Of a DNA stretch of 64,000 nucleotides, positions 62,246 through 64,000 are shown piece by piece. The notes below the pieces were generated by a model. It saw nothing but the letters and a program-made list of their open reading frames with translations. It was not told the origin of the DNA and made no database searches. Position 1 is the first letter of the stretch; each line of letters begins with the position of its first letter. The translations under genes were made by a program, and so were the position numbers. This DNA is from Filimonas sp. (GTDB lineage Bacteria; Bacteroidota; Bacteroidia; Chitinophagales; Chitinophagaceae), in the NCBI GenBank assembly GCA_017306865.1, contig JAFKHH010000028.1, positions 1 to 64,000 of the forward strand. Reading direction: 5' to 3'.

Positions 62246-62458
62246 TCAGTAGTTTTTTCCAAGCAACGGCAATTCTTCGTCCTCGCCATAGAATTTGAAC
62301 TGCAATGGTTTCTTTTCATCAGGATTGGCAATGTGTACTTTGGTACCGTCTTTAAAGACCAAGAAAATAGAATTCGGCTGGTCTTCTGCTGGATCCGTGT
62401 CTTGAAATACTTCAACAATTTCTTTCCCTTCAAAATTTTCTATAATCATTGCTTTCAC
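62246..62458 (-). CDS. Small acidic protein of unknown function
   Basis: 70 residues (MKAMIIENFEGKEIVEVFQD, IFLVFKDGTKVHIANPDEKK, PLLGKNY). A competing frame on the same strand (62125-62433) is less coding-like. Probably co-transcribed with 61787. Confidence 0.5.
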   Translation of the reverse strand: MKAMIIENFEGKEIVEVFQDTDPAEDQPNSIFLVFKDGTKVHIANPDEKKPLQFKFYGEDEELPLLGKNY

Positions 62459-62558
62459 ATTTTAGCACTGTCAATTTACTTAAATATTCGCGCTCTGCAA
62501 ATAGATTCAGCCTGTTATAAAAAATAAAATACAGGACTATTTAAAGGATAAAGCATAA

Positions 62559-62999
62559 ATGTTTTATTCAGACCTGGCAGAAGGAAAAAGTATAGAAAAG
62601 GAAGTCGCAGGACTATTTGAAAAGATGGGTTGTACTGTTGAGCAATCAGAAGGTCTATTTCCTGATTATGATTTGAAAGTGATTGATGTCGATGATGAAA
62701 TGACAGTAGAAGTCAAATATGACAAGCAGGCTTACAAGACAGGCAACACAACGGTTGAGGTGGGTAAAGTTATAAACGGAATAGAAGAAAAGTCCGGTCT
62801 TTCAACATCAAAAGCGGACGTATATGTATTGCACAATCTCAATATTGATGGGTTTTATGTCATCAGTACAAATAAGTTGAGAAGACTAATAGAAAAAGGT
62901 GCGTATAAAAGAATGATTACTGGCGGAGATGGTAACAGGTCAAAGCTTGCCCTTTTTGATTTGAAGACACTACTTAAAGAATGTGAAGAAATCAATTAA
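62559..62999 (+). CDS. Phage PD-(D/E)XK nuclease, resolvase-like
   Basis: 146 residues. FPDYDLKVIDVDDEMTVEVK holds the motif: Asp36/Asp38, then Glu51-Val-Lys53 (EVKYD), with an upstream Glu in KSIEKEVAGLFEKMG. Small nucleases of this kind in phages resolve branched DNA or act in packaging. Three bases before the next gene, so this begins the late packaging cluster. Confidence 0.72.
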   Translation: MFYSDLAEGKSIEKEVAGLFEKMGCTVEQSEGLFPDYDLKVIDVDDEMTVEVKYDKQAYKTGNTTVEVGKVINGIEEKSGLSTSKADVYVLHNLNIDGFYVISTNKLRRLIEKGAYKRMITGGDGNRSKLALFDLKTLLKECEEIN

Positions 63000-63002
63000 C
63001 AA

Positions 63003-63320
63003 ATGGAACAAGGACAAATATTAAAAAACATAGAAGAATTATTGCCGATTTTGTACAAATACAGGAAGGATAAGGTAGCAACGATTTCTGTTGAACAGAA
63101 ACTGTTATTGAAAGATACATATTTGGCAATGTGCCCTTATGCGAATGTTACACTTACTTGTACACCGTGCATTGTGAGAATATTGGATATTATGTTGTCA
63201 TATTATGAAAGAGAAAATCCAAAATATTTAGAATCACTAAGCGTGAATCAGGTTGAAACGTCTGTCGGTGAAGAAATGAAAGTCCCACCTAAGAAGAAGA
63301 GCAGACAGAAAAAGGCATAA
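63003..63320 (+). CDS. Phage protein of unknown function, basic tail
   Basis: 105 residues; helical body (LLPILYKYRKDKVATISVEQ) with a cysteine pair (LTCTPCIVRIL) and a very basic end (PPKKKSRQKKA). Follows the nuclease by three bases. No family recognised; position before the DUF5681-like gene fits an early packaging component. Confidence 0.6.
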   Translation: MEQGQILKNIEELLPILYKYRKDKVATISVEQKLLLKDTYLAMCPYANVTLTCTPCIVRILDIMLSYYERENPKYLESLSVNQVETSVGEEMKVPPKKKSRQKKA

Positions 63321-63339
63321 ATCCATAGCCTATGAAATG

Positions 63340-63366
63340 AAGCCGCTGGTTTTTTACTGGCGGCTT
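63340..63366 (+). terminator. Hairpin after the basic-tail gene
   Basis: AAGCCGC (63340-63346) with GCGGCTT (63360-63366), T-rich loop; followed by TCCTGTTTG. Weak T-run, moderate call. Confidence 0.5.
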
Positions 63367-63408
63367 TCCTGTTTGTAAAAACGCAAGTAATTAATAAATA
63401 AATAGTGA

Positions 63409-63717
63409 ATGAGAGATAGTAACGGACAATTTTTAAAAGGCCACTCTGGTAATCCAAACGGCAGGCCAAAAGGTGCAAAGAATAAAACACCGAGAGATAT
63501 AAAAAAGTTACTCATTGAGTTTGTAAGTGGCAAGATTGACAATATCGAAGCGTATTGGGACGCTATGCCAGAAGAGAAGAAGATAATCGAGCTGGCGAAG
63601 TATCTCAAGTTTGTTGTTCCTGCGAAAATTGAGAATGAGAACAAGAATTCTGGCGAGGTTTCAGTAAAAATTAAATACATCAAGAAGGATAATAGTTCTG
63701 AAAACGTGGAGGATTAA
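63409..63717 (+). CDS. DUF5681-like protein upstream of terminase
   Basis: 102 residues. The N-terminus GQFLKGHSGNPNGRPKGAKN is the DUF5681 signature; the rest is charged and helical. Such genes commonly lie before the terminase large subunit and may act as the small terminase subunit, though this is not proven for the family. The stop overlaps the terminase start (TAATG). Confidence 0.8.
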   Translation: MRDSNGQFLKGHSGNPNGRPKGAKNKTPRDIKKLLIEFVSGKIDNIEAYWDAMPEEKKIIELAKYLKFVVPAKIENENKNSGEVSVKIKYIKKDNSSENVED

Positions 63718-64000
63718 TGTATGAGGACTTTGAAGAGCAAGAATATGATGATTTTAATGATAGGTATGAACCAATTGATGATGAGGATGACAATGAAGTT
63801 GAGATATTCTTTGATGAACTTCATGCTGGGCAACAGAAAGTTGTTGAATCAAACGCATCAATAAGAGTTTTATGCTGCGGCAGGCGTTGGGGAAAGACTC
63901 TTGTAAGCATCAATATTGCGCTTAATGCAATGTTGGAAGGTGAAAAGGTTGCTTACATGACGCCTTATTCAAGACTCGGCAGAAAGTTCTTCAAGGAATT
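63717..64000 (+). CDS. Phage terminase large subunit, N-terminal part (runs off the window)
   Basis: ATG at 63717 overlaps the previous stop and is preceded by GGAGG at 63709-63713. After an acidic N-terminus (DDEDDNEVEIFFDELHAGQQ) comes the ATPase motif VLCCGRRWGKT, the Walker A of terminases, followed by VSINIALNAMLEGEKVAYMT. The enzyme packages DNA into the phage head. Only the first 94 codons are visible. Confidence 0.9.
   Translation, partial: MYEDFEEQEYDDFNDRYEPIDDEDDNEVEIFFDELHAGQQKVVESNASIRVLCCGRRWGKTLVSINIALNAMLEGEKVAYMTPYSRLGRKFFKE

Overview
The window reads as a chromosome segment from a Bacteroidota bacterium, most likely of the Chitinophagaceae type. This rests on two SusC/SusD-type outer-membrane import systems, an ECF sigma/FecR pair, RHS polymorphic-toxin sequence, the Bacteroidota-type sdhCAB operon, weak Shine-Dalgarno signals, and many promoters of the Bacteroidota form TTTG-N19..22-TAnnTTTG. 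No database search was possible, so family assignments rest on recognised motifs and remembered family patterns.

Layout. 1-5.1 kb: the 3' end of a large RHS protein with an AT-rich toxin-like tip, a DUF4279 putative immunity gene, an orphan RHS fragment between two related hairpins, and small secreted or lipoprotein genes. 5.2-7.1 kb: a WG-repeat protein. 7.1-17.4 kb: a possible structured RNA, then sigma factor, FecR anti-sigma, STN-containing SusC, SusD, a zinc metallohydrolase lipoprotein and a DUF4302 lipoprotein, a regulated nutrient-uptake locus. 17.5-19.6 kb: an AT-rich patch of small membrane or lipoprotein genes. 19.6-35 kb: housekeeping and scattered genes (LprI-like, PhzF, RNase HI, TMEM175-like channel, acyl-CoA carboxylase beta, TsaD, FtsX-type permease, SDR, UvrD-like helicase) with a four-gene operon of unknown function. 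35-44 kb: a ROK regulator, SusC, SusD-like and GH29 alpha-L-fucosidase glycan-use locus. 44.5-53.1 kb: sdhC-sdhA-(broken four-helix-bundle gene)-sdhB, TrmN6, a saccharopine-dehydrogenase-like enzyme, HscB and tRNA-Leu(CAA).

From about 53.3 kb to the right edge the sequence is AT-rich and looks like an integrated prophage or phage-like element beside the tRNA-Leu gene. It ends in a DUF5681-like gene and the start of a terminase large subunit, and carries two PD-(D/E)XK nucleases, a tandem zinc-motif protein, a DUF6876 protein, a diverged IS1595/ISXO2-like protein preceded by two 18-bp direct repeats, and a protein with the palm motifs of single-subunit (family A / T7-like) polymerases. No integrase is visible in the window. 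The polymerase-like gene, its leader hairpin and the iteron-like repeats together form the most promising undescribed module.

Intergenic DNA between 20 and 53 kb is full of dispersed repeats: a four-copy 60-bp palindrome, a seven-copy TCACGATT-type repeat, CTTTGCGATAC-type repeats, a mirrored palindrome island, and one repeat lying in frame inside hscB.
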